Assembly: GCA_019155185.1 (NCBI GenBank) | Contig: CM032798.1 | Location: forward strand, 7,329,501 to 7,393,500 | DNA: 64,000 nucleotides | Direction: 5' to 3' | Source of the DNA: Beaufortia kweichowensis | Taxonomy: Eukaryota > Chordata > Actinopteri > Cypriniformes > Gastromyzontidae | In this document: piece after piece, positions 15,313 through 30,400 of the stretch | Layout: each line of letters begins with the position of its first letter | Position numbering within the stretch: the first letter of the stretch is position 1 | Program-made: the position numbers and the translations under genes | Notes under the pieces: generated by a model | Seen by the model: the letters and a program-made list of their open reading frames with translations, nothing else | Told to the model about the DNA's origin: nothing | The model's database searches: none

Positions 15313-15361
<49 letters not shown>

Positions 15362-15392
15362 TTAATAATAATAATAATAATAATAATAAGCA

Positions 15393-15441
<49 letters not shown>

Positions 15442-18400
15442 CATTCAACACCTCTTACCAGTGGTAAAACCCCTGTAATGCACAGCCTCTCACAAAGAGT
15501 TGAAGTGCTTTAGCACAAACAATTAAATACCCAGGAGTGTTTGATTGTCAAGGGCATGTAAAATAGCAATGACATTGAGGAAAAGGCATTTAACAGGCCT
15601 GGACCTCAGGAGACCACTCAGGAGCATTACGGAGATTTAGTCTCCCTCTCAGCCTTTAACCTCTACCCATAAACACTGCCAAATGTGGCTTTCCAGAGCA
15701 CTGCGTCTCACAACAGGCAGCTGTATTGGGCCCAGTCCCCATGTGACTTACTGCCCAGACCACTTTAGAGCATTAAGAAGATCCATGGCTTAAAGCCATA
15801 ATAACCTATTCATCAGCAATCACTCAATATGTTCATACAAAATATGAACCGTCAACAAGCCCACATTCGAGCATGTGTTTTGCTGCTCTAACCCTGTTTA
15901 GATCCTGCTGAGTGATTGTAGAAACAGGATATGAAGTTAAATGAGATGTTCCAGTAGGTAGCACGATATAAGCCTGCTGTTTCATCTCACTGTCCAGCTT
16001 TGGTGGACAGAAAGCCCTACGGTGGATTTACACAGACAAAACCCCCACTGCACAGTTCAATGAACAGACACAACACAACCACAACCAGCCCATGGGCAAA
16101 AACACAAAAGACTGAGTACAAAACCTGAGAAGTGTCTTAAAACCACACCGTTACCCAGAACAAAAACAAACAGTGCCTAGGCTGCTATTGGTGCTTAACA
16201 ATGCAAACACAAAAGCACAAACAGTCTCAATAACAACACTCCTCTGGGCAAAATGCTACTTCAATAGTGAAATGTCTTTCCACAGAATGACACTTTAGTG
16301 CAATCCTGCCCCGCTCCCTTTTCACAAGAGCCTTTTAAATATTATCCAAATTACAGCAGAACGTTGTCATTTCTCTTTTCATCTCGTATACTAACATCTC
16401 ATCTTCCCCACCAAAATCCCACAGGAACAAGAGCTAAACTACACACTCAAAAAGCAAACTGCAATGCATTGTGGGTTTAGTGTATCATTGTGCTTCTATA
16501 GAGTATATGGAAACACAAAAAATGATATGAAATATGCCCTTATGTGCCTTTCCATACTGTATTATATATTAAAGTGACATTTACTAAAGCCACAAAACTG
16601 TTTACTTGGGTTAACTGTAGCAGATTGACTTACCGTGAATTCTGCAGTTACACAACTCACTCTTAAACTGTTAAAATAATAAACTAAAAAAGCAAAAGAG
16701 AAGTCTGTACAGGAGGTGGGTGTGAAGAAAGCCAGGAATAAATTTGTTGATGGGTGTGATCATACACACTGCGTTAGGTGATTTTGTGTTAATGTGTGTC
16801 TATATATAAGTGAGTGTTTGTTTTGTGTAAGGCGAGTCAGAGCCTGAATGTCTTGGACTGTTTTTGTCACACGAGGGGAAGGTATGTGCATGATAACTGA
16901 CCCAACATAGAGTTGAGTTTGACCCCGTGATGGAGGTCACAAACAAGGGTGAGCAAATTCCCGCTGTACTGATTAGAGTTCCTGCTAACTTGAAACCAGA
17001 TTAGACTCTTAAGCACTTTATCCGTCCACATTCTTTTCTACTAACTAGATTTAGTATTTAACAAAGTCAGACTGCACTAACAAACATTCGTACTATTTAA
17101 AACACATGGCATCATGACTATTGACATCTCTTGTAATTATTCAGGGAGGAATAAGTACAGTACATTACAGCTGGTAAGCAAATCATTTGAGAAATGAGCG
17201 ACAGACAAGCAGATGTGATAAACTGCATGAGCCATTGGTGCAAAAATGCTGATTTCAGCTACAAATTATTTTAACATTCATTCCAGCACACAACAATCTG
17301 TTATCCGTAAGAGCCACACTTTCACATTTATAATGTAACTTTTTTGTCGAAAGTGTTTGAAAGGCAGGGGTTCTTTACTTTCTGTAGAGCTTAAATGTGC
17401 TGACACATCACAGCAATAAGAAAAGACTAAGTAAGACCAACTGGTAGTATGAAATGTTGTGACAATTTAATGCATTATGGAAGCATAAAAATAGTTTAGT
17501 TCAGGAAAGTAAAGCATAAAGGAGATACTCACAAGGAAAGTAGTAAGCACACAAAAAAGTAAATTAGAAAAGACTAAACTTCTTTCATTGGAGTTTTAGA
17601 TAATGTTTCTAAAGTCATTAGAGGTATCATTCATCCTTACCTGAAGGCCTCGCCGCCTTAATATACTGGAGTCATCCATTGTGAATGTCTTGTATCTGAA
17701 TGCAGACTTTAGTGAAGTGGTTACACTTTCCTTCTAATGGATAAAGTCATGTACCCAAAAATCACCAGAATTCCATGTGAGGCACAAATGACTAGACAGA
17801 GATCGACAACTATATATTTGGGTTTTAGTGCTGAATTTCGTCTTTGCTGATGTCATGCCCATCCACAGCATATGCAGAAGAAAACAGATGTGATCATCCT
17901 ACAAAATTAGCAACGGTTCCGCATACTACAACACACTCGTGTGCAACTAACGGTGCCAGAATCTCTCCAAAAATGATAATAACACTATAAATGGCAGTAT
18001 AAATTTTCAACATGTATTCCAGGAACTGAAAAATTTGAGGAATACAGTTCAACACGAGGGCACAGAAAGAGTCAATAGAGAGCAGGAGAACATTTCACAC
18101 ATTCTTGTTCAGCTCCAGGCAGCTCAGAGAAAGAAGAGCTTTCAGAACAGCATGTCTCTGTATATTTCCTCCTCTTCCTCAGAGTAAAGAAAGGAAAACT
18201 CTTCTCCCAAAACTCTTATTTCATTCATCCGTCCAGCACAGGTGACCTCCACCTCCACTAACATCAAAACCTTTTTTTCACCCCAAGCTCAAAGAACCTC
18301 AAAGAAGGAGTTCTTTTCCTGTGTCTCCCCTTCACCTTTCTCTAACACTCTCTATCTCCCGAGATTCCCAGATATCTTCATTTCTATGGAAACTACAGCC

Positions 18401-21400
18401 TCTGTATAACCAGTGGGCAGTTAATGATAAAAATGGCACCTCAGGGGATGAAAATAGAAAAATATTCAGGCCAGCGTAGTCCTCCAGAGATGCGGCTTCT
18501 TGGCGCTTTTAGCAGACAACTACATTAATTCGACCGGGTGAAGTTTATCCCCAATTTCTGTAGCCCAACAGAGACTAAAAGTGACAAGACAACCCCCGGA
18601 AAGGAAGGCAGCGAATATTTTCAGCCTACACTCTTGATTATCTGGAAACAGTCAGGAGCAGCAGCAGGACAGTGCAGGCAGTAGCTGCCCACTGACAGCA
18701 CAAGGCAAACAACAACTCCAGTCAGAGTCGCATGGCTGGATTCCATTCCCCTCGACCGGGAGGCCTCCTTCTCTCATTCGCCAGGCAGGCGACAAAAGCC
18801 GTGCTGGCAGAGCTGTCTTTCTTAGTGGCAGGTGCAAACAGACGCCGCACTCACGCTGATTGCTTGTCTTCTTTTTCTTAGCATATCTCCCCGGTTCGAT
18901 TCAGCTCCCCGGGCACAGATGAAGTGGACTCCGGCCAAGATCGGTCTTCTAAAAGCGTCTGAGATCAAGGATGAGATAAACAATCCATGTTGGAGAATGG
19001 AACAGAGAGAGTGTCACTCAAAATTTCCCCTGTCAGAGCAACGATCCGCTGTTTGTGAATGGGCTGCCAGCTGAAGAGGAGTCGCTACGGCAGGGTTGCA
19101 ATCCAATCACATTCAATCTTGTCTTTACATTCATCCGTTTGCTGTCTTCTATCGGTACACGGTCAGTCAGAGCAGGTGGTCAAGTGTCTAAATACATAAA
19201 GCTTATATCAAGTATAATGGCTATTATTTCTTAAAAGCGTTAGTATCTTGTGTTTCTCTGGGTCTCTCGTTGTCTCCCTCCCTGCTCCTTATAAGCTCCT
19301 GTCCTCCTCCTCTCCCCAGCGCCTCACTGCTGAATGCTGCTTTATCTGTCCTATCAGCCAGCAACACATCCAGCCAGCCAATCAGACGCACACAGGCTCA
19401 GAGCTATTTGCATAATATGAATGGGGGAGCCAAATAGCCCCACCCCTTCACTCCTTTCTCTGCCATTCTGCTCACAACGGTCTGATTTACACCAAAAACA
19501 TCATAACACACACATGCACACAAACAATGTACTTCCATTCTTGCTGTTCTAACATACTGCTGCAACAAGCACAAACTCAATTCAGAAAGAAGCTCTTGGC
19601 CTGTTTTTTTAGCACATCTCATAGCCTTTTTATATAGGGGGTATGTGTTTTGCAAAAGGAAAATAAGTGAGTCTAATATCGGTGTACGCAGTAATGACAG
19701 TTTAATGAGATTTTGCAGCGCTTTCTTTCTGTACAGTAATGCATTAGCAGTGGCCATGTTTATCTCAAGGGAGACCACATACAAAAGCAAGAGGGAATAT
19801 CATCTATAGGAGAACACGACACTAAACTGCACACGTTATATAGCATGTTAAATTAAAAACATAAATGTATATATTTTCTTTTATATTTTTATATTAAAAT
19901 ATTATTTTAAAATTGAAAATGTAAAACTTTTAGTTTGAGACTACCAAATACCTAAAATTAACATACAAACAATTTCCATGTACTACAAAAACAAACACTA
20001 CTTAAAATTAAGAAGGAAAAAAAAACAGGTGTAAGAGCTGAAATATGAAACAAAACTGAAAAACTGTTACACATATTACATTGACCACATTTGAGGTCCA
20101 GGGGTCAACAGAAGTCAAGTCACGGACCAGAGAACTGACACCGTTACTTATTAACAAGTCTTATTAACAACTCATAATAAGACTTGGGAGAAACAGAGCG
20201 TTATTCTCATATTGCTAACCAGTAACTGAAATCTTTCCAGCTAACCAAAGGTGTGAGAACGAAGCATCTGCTAAAGGAGGTAGCCAATGTTCCTTACAAA
20301 CACCTTTAAAATATCTGAAGAGCAATACAAAAACACTGGTAATGTATTGTACTTTTAGCCAAGGTTAGCATAATCCAGGTTAATTTATGCAAACCCAAAT
20401 GATTGTTTAAAGAGCTCTTTACTACAGACAACAGATTTACAATTACCAAACATAAAACTAAAAGGAAAGAAGTAAAAATGTGTGATCTACACATGAGTAA
20501 TGTTTAGATACTTTAGTTTGTTTATTACCTGCGGGTGCCTTAGGGACTTAAATTACACTTCAGCTAGTCCACCACTGGGGAAAACATGTTGTGTGTCATA
20601 GTTATTACTATCTGAGAAGAGTATTCAAATTTTTTTGTTGTAAATACACATGACTAATAAGTCAGACTGCAAGACTTCAAATAACTGTATTACATTACTA
20701 GTGTGAGTCTGGAGAGGTTACCCTCGATGACCCGGCACCTGGGGAGGCACTTCATAGCATGAAGTGCTGACGCATGACCAAATTCTCAGACTTTTCATGA
20801 AATGAGATAGCCCTGACCCAGCGCACACACCACAGTCACCTCTCCTGTTTCAAACCAGAAATGGACACCCACAAATCACCCTCCACGGTTTATTCCCGGG
20901 GGATGCAGTAGAAAAGCCCATTGATCTGCACATGATTTGAGAGAGACAGACAGCACGTTCACTTTTATTGATTTAAACAGGCTACAAGAGTAATGGTATG
21001 AGCTTTTAAGATTACAAGATTAAGGCATAAGCATGACACAGTTCAAAATGAACACTGCAAAACATCAACAGGGCAAATCAGAATTATTACACCGTTAGAA
21101 AAGCTATAACCAGAAGCAGTTTTAAGCGGCAAGTAATTTGCTGTGTAGTAAACATACTGAATATTGAATATAAACAAACAGCTGAATATTGTATTGCATA
21201 CTAGTATGCACATGTTAAATGTATGAATTTGCCAGCATGCAGAGAAATAGAAATGCATGTTATTTTGAGCACATCTCTGGGGTAATTAAGCTACAAAGCA
21301 GTTCCCCATTTCACACTTCAAATTACATGAAAAAGTGAGTGTCTGCATCTGCAGACTGCTGTTCTCATCGAGTTGAAAAGTGATGTCCCTGCATCATTCG

Positions 21401-24400
21401 CTGGGCACGTAATGAGAGAGTCACAAAGGGCTAAAAGCAAACGTGACAGCAGAAACGAATGCCATTAATCTAGTGAATCATTATAAATATGTGATAAATA
21501 ACACAAACAAAACCATTTAGGCCTGCCCCAGGAAAGAAAAAAATTAGAAAAAGTTAATTTATTGTAACAACTAGCAAAGAGATTAATATTTCTCAAACCA
21601 CATCTTATTTTGGAGCTTGCCAGGGATATACAGGGTCTGTACCTGTCAACAACCAAGTCAAAGTTTGTAAAATGTCAAGATGTTCTAATGAAACCAGACA
21701 TCATCTGATGCCACTTAAGCAGTCTTAAAGTTAAGGGTCTATTAAAGGCAGTCCCTTATTAGAGAGATGATGGAGTAGAGGTTGTCATCTAGATCTCAGA
21801 TAAGTTCATGTCTGCAAGTAGCAGCGAAGAGCAGGCTGCTTCCAAAAAACAGCATCGTCATGGGCAAAAAATAATGAAGTGCTGAGCACGCCTCGGGCCA
21901 AAAACCAGAGCTTTTCTTTTCATAGGCACATGTTTTGGGAATGTGTATGTGTGTACTAAAAACAAGTGTGGTTGAAACACTAGACTGCAAGACTAGAAAT
22001 GAGTTTTCTATGCAAATTATGTTGTACAAAGACTAAATAATATATGTACTGTTATACAAATGTTTTTATGTTTCATTTCAAAAATGTTTTGATACAAAAC
22101 ACCACCTTTCTAAAATACTTTTATCCAATGCCCAGCTAGGCAATGTGAACTGAAACAAACAAACAAACAAACAAGCTTCTAAAGCAGACATGCTAGCTTC
22201 ACGATGATACAAGCATCAGTGGGAACATCAAGATAACAGCTCGTGTCATAAACCATTTTTACTCTTATCTCATTGCTACGAAAAGATTCATTCAACTCTT
22301 ATGTTGACGGTTCACTCCCTCAGGCAGGCTGCAGGAAGTAAAAATGCCACGATGAAGAGCTTACAGTGATGCCTTCTTGTTGGCACAACCGGAAAGAAAG
22401 CTACTGACAGCAAGCTCAGACATAACACTGATGTGTTCGTAATAAGCATTAATGTGAATTGAGGGTAGAAGTCCACAATTCAACAAGCCATATGTTTAGT
22501 GCATACATCATAAGAGAATTTTACTGTTGGGAAAGGCCTTTCCAGTATAGTTTATGAACATGAACAGTAATAAATGCTTACAGTACCCTACTTTTGTCTT
22601 TTAACCAAATAGCATCACAAGCAAAAAAGATTATCATATTTGTAAGACGGAAGCCTGGAGCAGGATGCTATCTACATCAAAAACCCATTAGTCTGTAAAA
22701 GAACCAGAAGTCAATTTAGAAACAAACAAATGCAAAGATCCATGTTACATTTTAGAAAGCAAACAAATGACGATATACAACAGTGTACAATAGTTTCAAT
22801 TCTTGAATCAGATTGGATGAGAGGGGTCCCAAAATATAAGACCACGAGAGCACTGAGACATTTTATATATTACTCCACCACAGTGATGGAGATTATAACA
22901 ATCTATGACAAAGTTATTGATTTCTTCAATGGCAAACACCGCTCACATGCTCAGTCGGACACTCTTTCCCTCTAACACAAATCCTACCTCGTGTTAGTGT
23001 GGGACTGTGATATATAATAACTAAATAATTTAGCTGGCTATTCGGCTACATTAAAAGAATCACGAGGGACTTCTCTGAGTACCATGTGGTGATTTATTTC
23101 TTTGGAAGAGAAACCACACAGACACTGTAACATCTGCTGGGTTCACGCTGAGGTTAAAAGCCCAATGTCTTGATCTAGAAAATCTATATACACGCAGGGA
23201 CATGTTGCAAGTTTTTAGTCACTTGCATATTTTTCCAATCCATTGAAAAGCATGGTTGTGTTAGCATTTCACTAGCGAAGAAGTTTCTACCAGGATGTTC
23301 TTGTATTTGGGAAGCAGCCAGACAGACTACCAATAACAAGTTTCTTCCACCAACCCTAATGCTCATCAATCATCGCATATGATACAAAGTCTTTGTATCT
23401 TTGCTGACTACAGTGTGAATGCATGGTGGACAGTGGCTCGCAGTTTGTTACTTATAAATCAATTCATGATGGCTGTCTTGAGCGGCAGATCCCACCCAGC
23501 AATGCTGTCAAATAGGTGTGGAGAGGAGATTACAGTAGCTATACGGTTATTAAACGTTACACCGCTTTACCAATTTTGTAACCTGAATAGTCAAGTTTTA
23601 AGATTTGAAAACCTTTTAAAATTTGCATTGAATGGACAAAAAAAGAACATGAGCAATTAGTTACCCATCTGTGAAAATGTTTTCATGTAAATCATCAGTT
23701 TTAACTGTACCGCAAGTTTAAAGCATCCGCCTACAACGCGATGTTGCAAGTTAAACCGTTAATACTTTTTTTACTGTTTTACAAATAATAATGCAACTAA
23801 AACATTCTCACAAAGTAAACACCAACAAGTTCCTAGGTTCAGCAATAGCACAGGACTTTGTGTACTCCCGGCAACACTCTCATCTCCACCTCTCTAGTGG
23901 ATGGCCTGATAGAGGCAGCAGAATGTACTCCAAATTAATGTCTGGAGAACCAAAAACCTTGCTGGCAGGAAAAAACATCCATTATAAGTTATTGCAGAGG
24001 AAAAAATGCAACCATTATTAATGGCTTAAAGCATGAATCAATAGCAGTCGTCAGGACACTGATGGATTGGCAAAGCACAGTCAACATCTTTAACATAATG
24101 ATTATATATAGAATATTTATACAAATTAGAGGTGGTGGTAATTTTAATTAAATCTTAAAGGATGAACAAATCCAAATCAATACAGCTCAATTAACCATGC
24201 TAAAAAATTGTGTGATGGATCAAGACCACAGGAAAGGGGCGAAAAAAGAAGAAATACAATATATCATATCAGATGTACAAATAATAGAGTCTACAAAGAA
24301 ATCAATACAGTATAGATTTTTCCAGGTATCTACACACAGACACTGAATATAAAACAATAAGAATAAATGCAAAACTGTAAATCTCAATGAATCTACTAAA

Positions 24401-27400
24401 TCTGATATATCATTCCCCGAGTGATATATGACTGACAGCATTTTACATAAAATTATCTAGGCTACAAGTTTAATGGATGTTTGAAGCCTTGCGACAATAT
24501 CTTTTGAAAACATCTGGCATTTGTATTTAAGCAAAGATACATAAAAACAAAACGTATGCGTGCAGTTCGTCATTTTTTTAATAAACAACATGGCTTTTAG
24601 TGCAAGGACCATCAAGACGGACAAAATATATTGTTGGAGTGAATCATCAAGCTGAAGTATGATGTCATTTTATTGGATGCTTAATAGCTCTCACTTAATT
24701 AAAACTCATCAATTAAGTGAGATGTACCTAAGCCTTATAGATAAATCACAGTGCAAACTAAAACTCCCACATGTTTATTCGCGTTTAGAACTGCAGGAGC
24801 AAACAAATTATTTTCTGCACGTTTCTTGAAAGATGAAAGGACTCAAAATATATGCTGTTAGCTTTACAAAAATATAATCACAACATAACAGATTATTTCC
24901 TGTATATTACAGCCTAGCATGGGCAGTAAAAAGAGACTCTAGTATATGTTATCGTGTCTCATTATAGAAGATGAAGCAACACAACCAACTCTGTCATTTT
25001 GACATATTTCTCCTTCCCTCCACTGCTCTCCAGAGAAAGCCTTTAGACAGGCTTTTATTCTTTGCCGTGACATTAAAGTTCTGTTTTTCAATGTAACACT
25101 TTCCTACAGCAAAAAACCCTAATAACAGAAATACTTTGAAAGGGATGTACACAAGAAAAGAAAAAGGAATCCTTGTTTGTTTTATTGTCTGGTTGTGCTT
25201 GGTTACACTGGGCTCGTAAATGGTGTGAAATCTCAGCATTGAAAGTGTGAGACTCCACATCCCTGGGCTCTGTAATAGTGGCAGTTAATTTAACAAGACT
25301 TTCTATAAAATGACTATACCAGTCTACCAACAGCAGATCTAGTAGCAACCAACACAAACATCAACTGCAATTGCTTTGTTTATTGTCCAGATTATATAGA
25401 CAGCTCTCGAGGTTATTTACACGCTATCGTACATTGACATTCAGAAAGACACAAGACTAGGTGCTGTATTGACAAGCAGTCTGAAGCTACAAGCAGGTTA
25501 ATTAAAAGGGAGACATGAGCTTCTCCCTGGTTGATCCAGACTTGACTTAATCAATCACAAACTCAATAACCAATTTTTCAGGCTCATCACATCCTGTCTG
25601 AGATCATCAGATCAAACAGAAAGAGCTGGAGATTAGCTCAGTTTATTTAAACCTATATTTGGATTTGATAAAACCATAATGTATAATTGGTGAGGGTGGC
25701 TGTCTGAGCAGAAATAAAGAAAATCTGCAGTATTTTAAGGACATTCAATGCATAGCAATGATGTTATATTATGTAAAATGGGTTCTTAAGAGTATGAGGC
25801 AATTTTGGAATCAAGATTTAAAATCTAATTTAAATTTAACTTTCAGAATTCTAAATAAATGAAGAATTTACAACTACATCTATGTATAAAACTAAATGTC
25901 TAGGTCATAAGTTGACATTTATCATACTAAAATACATTTTAAATGATCTTAGATAAATACATAGCTATATAAATATATGCCAAAGTAAATATATTAGCTT
26001 GCATTTAGACAGCAATAAAAATATTTTACAGTTTCTCAAATGTAATTGTACATGTAAATGTTATCTTTATAAGCAGACATTTTGAGCAGTATTACACAGA
26101 TGTCTTGCTTTCCAGTGGACATGTCCTGCAACCCAGAATAAATCCAATATTTCACTGAAACAATGAACGTCACAACACGTCTGTCTTTTGTTTTCCCATG
26201 TTATTCACACACATTTAAATTTACTGTGCAACAGTCCTGGGAATAAATATCCCCTTCAATTTGATTTGAACTGGCTGAAACGGAAAGTATGCAAATGTAG
26301 ACGTTGACATTAAGTCAAAGTTGGATGCATCCAGACACACTGTGGATTCAATCTGTTTAAATAAATAAATAGATAAAGCCAACCCTCAAAACAAGTCAAA
26401 TCTTGCTATTGATTGTAACTGAGAGTTACACAAGGGCTACAGAAAGAAAATAAATTGGAAATGCGAATCAATTCACAAAGAGACAGCATTCATAAAAGAC
26501 CCGACAGTTTCCACGGCAACCTCACGGTGGCTCTTCTCCATGACAGTGTTGGCTGAAGAAATAGATCTGATCTATGAGTGAAATGGCATTCAGGTGGAGT
26601 TGACCTCGAATAAGTACCTGAAGCCAGAGCACAGACAGCCAAAGATAAATGACAAGACAGAGAAACTGTGCACATGTGTGTGTGTTGAGCTGATTTTGTT
26701 GTCACTACTACAAGTAGGACTTTAAGCAACAAGATCATTAAAGCATCAAAACAGCAGTCTCATAAATCAGAAACATCTCAATTTGGATGTTTAATTATTA
26801 ACCTAAAACTACATAAAACTGCACCCCTCACTAAATTCTCACCCCAATGTATCTATAAAAAATGGCCTAATACAATTCACCATAGACATGTATACATAGA
26901 TGCCACACTAAACCGCTCCAGACACGTCACTCACAATAAAAATCATGTTTTCTAAGATGGCACACTATTACACAGAATAGTTAAAAAAAAAAGCACGGTC
27001 AACTTGCTCTCGAATGTGCGCAAACCGACTTTGACCTTTGCAATATGGCAGACGACTTCAACCGACGATGACTTGAGCATAATACAATACAAGATACAAA
27101 AAAGGTGCAGAAGAACTAAAAGATTGAGGAGTTCAGCGAGCCTTAGACATGACTGTTTAACAGCTGCTTTGGGTGTGAAAATCTAAGGGGAAGAGTCATG
27201 CTAACAGATACTTTATGTACATATTTATAAGGCAGCTGCATACTTTACGACCAGACACACAAACCATACTGCCAAGCCCTTTCTTCTCTACATTAAGGTG
27301 GTTTATAAAACAAACACAGTACACATAAAAACACATTGAACGAGTAGCAAATACACCACACACGTCCCCATGAACAGATGGGTTGTGTGGATCTATATGA

Positions 27401-30400
27401 AATCAGATCAGCAGGTGAGCTGAAACAGACATGAGTTCTTGCCCTAAGGCAAAGATACAGTCCACCACTGACAGCAATTATAAAACCGTCCCTGAGCACC
27501 CAGCTAATGCATTTTAATCAAGCTCTCTCAAAAAAATTCAACACATAAAGCATGCTATTAGACCGCATCAACACTTTATATAACACTTTAAACTGAAACT
27601 GAATTAAACTGAAACACACTCTAATTGTGCCTAATGCACTAAATACAGGAATACAAAATAAAAAGGCTGTAATAAGAGGCAAAGATAAAGAGAAACTCAT
27701 GACAACAAAACCGTAGAGAGGGAGAGAGAACATCTTTACACGCAATCTGCTGCAAAACAGAGGCTTGTAGCACTTGTTAAACCACCTGAGAGAAATTATA
27801 TTTCTATCTCAGATCAATTTCAAACCTGGCAAAACAAGACACCCCAAGACCCAACACCTTGTCTGAGGAGGTGTGTATGATATTTAGTCTGGTGTGAGAT
27901 CATAGCCTCATTATACCTGTCAGGGAATCAAGTTGAAGATATGAAGACATGGAGCATCAGTCGATAAAGATGTGAGAGAATCAACATAAGACCATCAATA
28001 TTCTCTAACCACTCAGACAGAAACGCATCTGGATTTTAACAACCCTTAACAACAGTGATCTGCACTTGTTTGTGCTACAGATGTGAATTATATCTCAAAT
28101 CACGCCGCTTGTTGTGTGCTATTGCATTTTTAGGCAATCAATTCTGCAATGTTAGATTCATAGCAGAGAACTTTGGACAGGCAAGCACCGAATTTCTACA
28201 GAGAATGTAAAATTTTGTTAATGCTGAAGTGTGTGTGCCATACAAGTGCCATACACACAAAAAACAGAAACTTTTTTTACTTCCCATGTCATTGGTTAAA
28301 CAAACAAATAGTAACATCACTGATTTAATCCATGTTTAAACATAGAACAATGATTTAAACAGTACTGCAACTGCGTTGACAGAAATCACCTACAAATGGC
28401 TTAAAAAACTATTATTAACAAATATTATTATTAACAAAATAGTTATGCTTGCATTTTAAGCTAGTTATAAGAATCTACATAGGAATATTTTTGTTTTATG
28501 GAGTATTACGCATAACAGAAGTATGTCAGGTAAACTGGTAAAGGAGCAAAGAGCATGAAAGTGAATCCTGACAATTAAAGACACCTGTAGAAAACACGGA
28601 GTTGACATCACAGTGAAAGCATCAAAGTCCTGCACTTACTTAACTTCAAAAGAGAGAGAAATTCCTTTAAGAATGTGACTCGCAATTTTTCCATCAGCAG
28701 TAAAGCTCACAGTCCATGAGGAATCGACACAGGAATAAGCGAAATAAGAACAAGAGAGGCGGCAAAAACAAAACGAAAAACCTTGCCAGCCAATTATTTC
28801 TGGAAAATGAGTTGCCAGAAGCGAAAAGCAATGTTGTGCCGTGTTTATTGACTCTGTGCTCCAAATGTGCAGTGATCTCGGGCAGAAGTGTTTAATTTTT
28901 CATATGCATCTTAATTGCTATCTGGACTCAGTCAACCAGAATCTCACCAGGGGGAGATGAAGAAAAACAAAAGGGCTTTGTACGTCCTGCAGAGAGCAGG
29001 GCAATTAACTAAATTTGGATCAGTTCATTTCAAAGGAACACAGCCGGTGTAGCTAGCCAGTCTCAATCCGTCTTTAAATTAATTCAACAAAATAAGTGTA
29101 ACTGGTCATAACAGACAAAATAAGCCTGTGTTTGTAGAGCTGGAATATTAATGGGGAATGGAGTATTCAGAAGCGGATCATAATTACGAGGTCCACAGCG
29201 GTCATTTTGTAAAAGAACTCGTCATATTCTGCCCAATTAAAGTTTGAATCCTGCCTCTGCGTGAGTTTTAAAAGGTTACAGCTTTGACTAATGAGAATGA
29301 GAATAACTTCCACAATGTAAAAAAGAAAAAAACTAAAAGAAGAAGGTTATGACAGTGAAGCCATTGGGGAAAAAGGAGAATACAGGTAAGAAATGAAGCC
29401 CATTTTCTGACACGGAAAAAAACAGGCCGCTATACGCTTCATTTTTTATACTCTGAGAAGGTCAACTAATGTGCATTTTAAAATGTTTCTGTAGAGCTTA
29501 AAAGGATGTCTATTCTTGTGCCTTTCAAACATGCAGAGAATGGGATTTTATGAGGACACTCTTCACACAAAAAAAACAAGGTGAATAAATGAAACATCAA
29601 TAATGAATCAGATTACCTTGTATGACTAAATGGACAATAAAGAACACCAAGGACAAGGTAACTGGTGCTGTTAGTGATGGTCATGGTCCAGGACTTAAAT
29701 CCTGAACATTAAAATGTGAGAGTAGACAAAGAGTCGGAGACACATTTGTATATGTGACAGAACTGTGTGAATAGTTCAGACAATAAAACAGGTTATTTGG
29801 GTCAAACTTTAGATAATAAAATGAGAACAGCACTCAAAACAGCGGGAAGGCATGGCAGGTATTGACACCAAAGGACTGCTTCAGGTCATAGCATAAAGTC
29901 TAGCAATTTATTTCCATTTAGCATCTGGTGCCAAAAGTAGCTCAACACTGTGTCTAATGGCTTTTTTATTTAAAGAAAACATACTAAGACAACAAACACC
30001 CAATTGTATTTTTATAATAGAATTATCATAAACATATCACACATGCTTTGATGACTTACTGAAATACAAAAAATACAAAATTAAACTGTATTGTAATGAG
30101 CATTGTAACATTTTAGGGAAACTAGACAGGAACTGAAGCACACATCATTGATCATTACTTAATCGTTTAGGTATCCTTAAGATAAATTAGCCACCCAGCC
30201 ATTAGAGAGTTTTAAAATATGTAATTATGTGGGCTATGGTTAAAAACACAGCAGTATCTTTCACAATAAATGCATAATCTGTAGACAGCAGATTTAGGAT
30301 TTTTGACATTTATCCTATTATTCTATTATTCTATCCTAAATGCATTCTGCTGTATAGAGGCTAAATGTATCCATCCAAAGTTTCTGATTCCAGGTGAGAT

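Larger units (their letters stand above)
1473..17640 (-). other. mast2: mast2 intron 3, distal part (between alternative exon and exon 4)
   Basis: About 16 kb of AT-rich non-coding DNA. Open frames here are short and match no family I know. It holds the (TAA)n microsatellite at 15313-15440, a degraded repeat near 8671-8800, and short CA/GT tracts (2279-2289, 11356-11368). Low-repeat stretches at 4440-4800 and 6650-7990 are candidate regulatory blocks. I see no nested gene. Confidence 0.75.

Noticed and set aside
15277..15513. poly-Asn/poly-Ile frame
   Set aside because: Direct translation of the TAA microsatellite.
19404..19790. 128-codon minus-strand frame
   Set aside because: Overlaps the proposed internal promoter and plain AT-rich intron. 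No domain, and no splice or start support.
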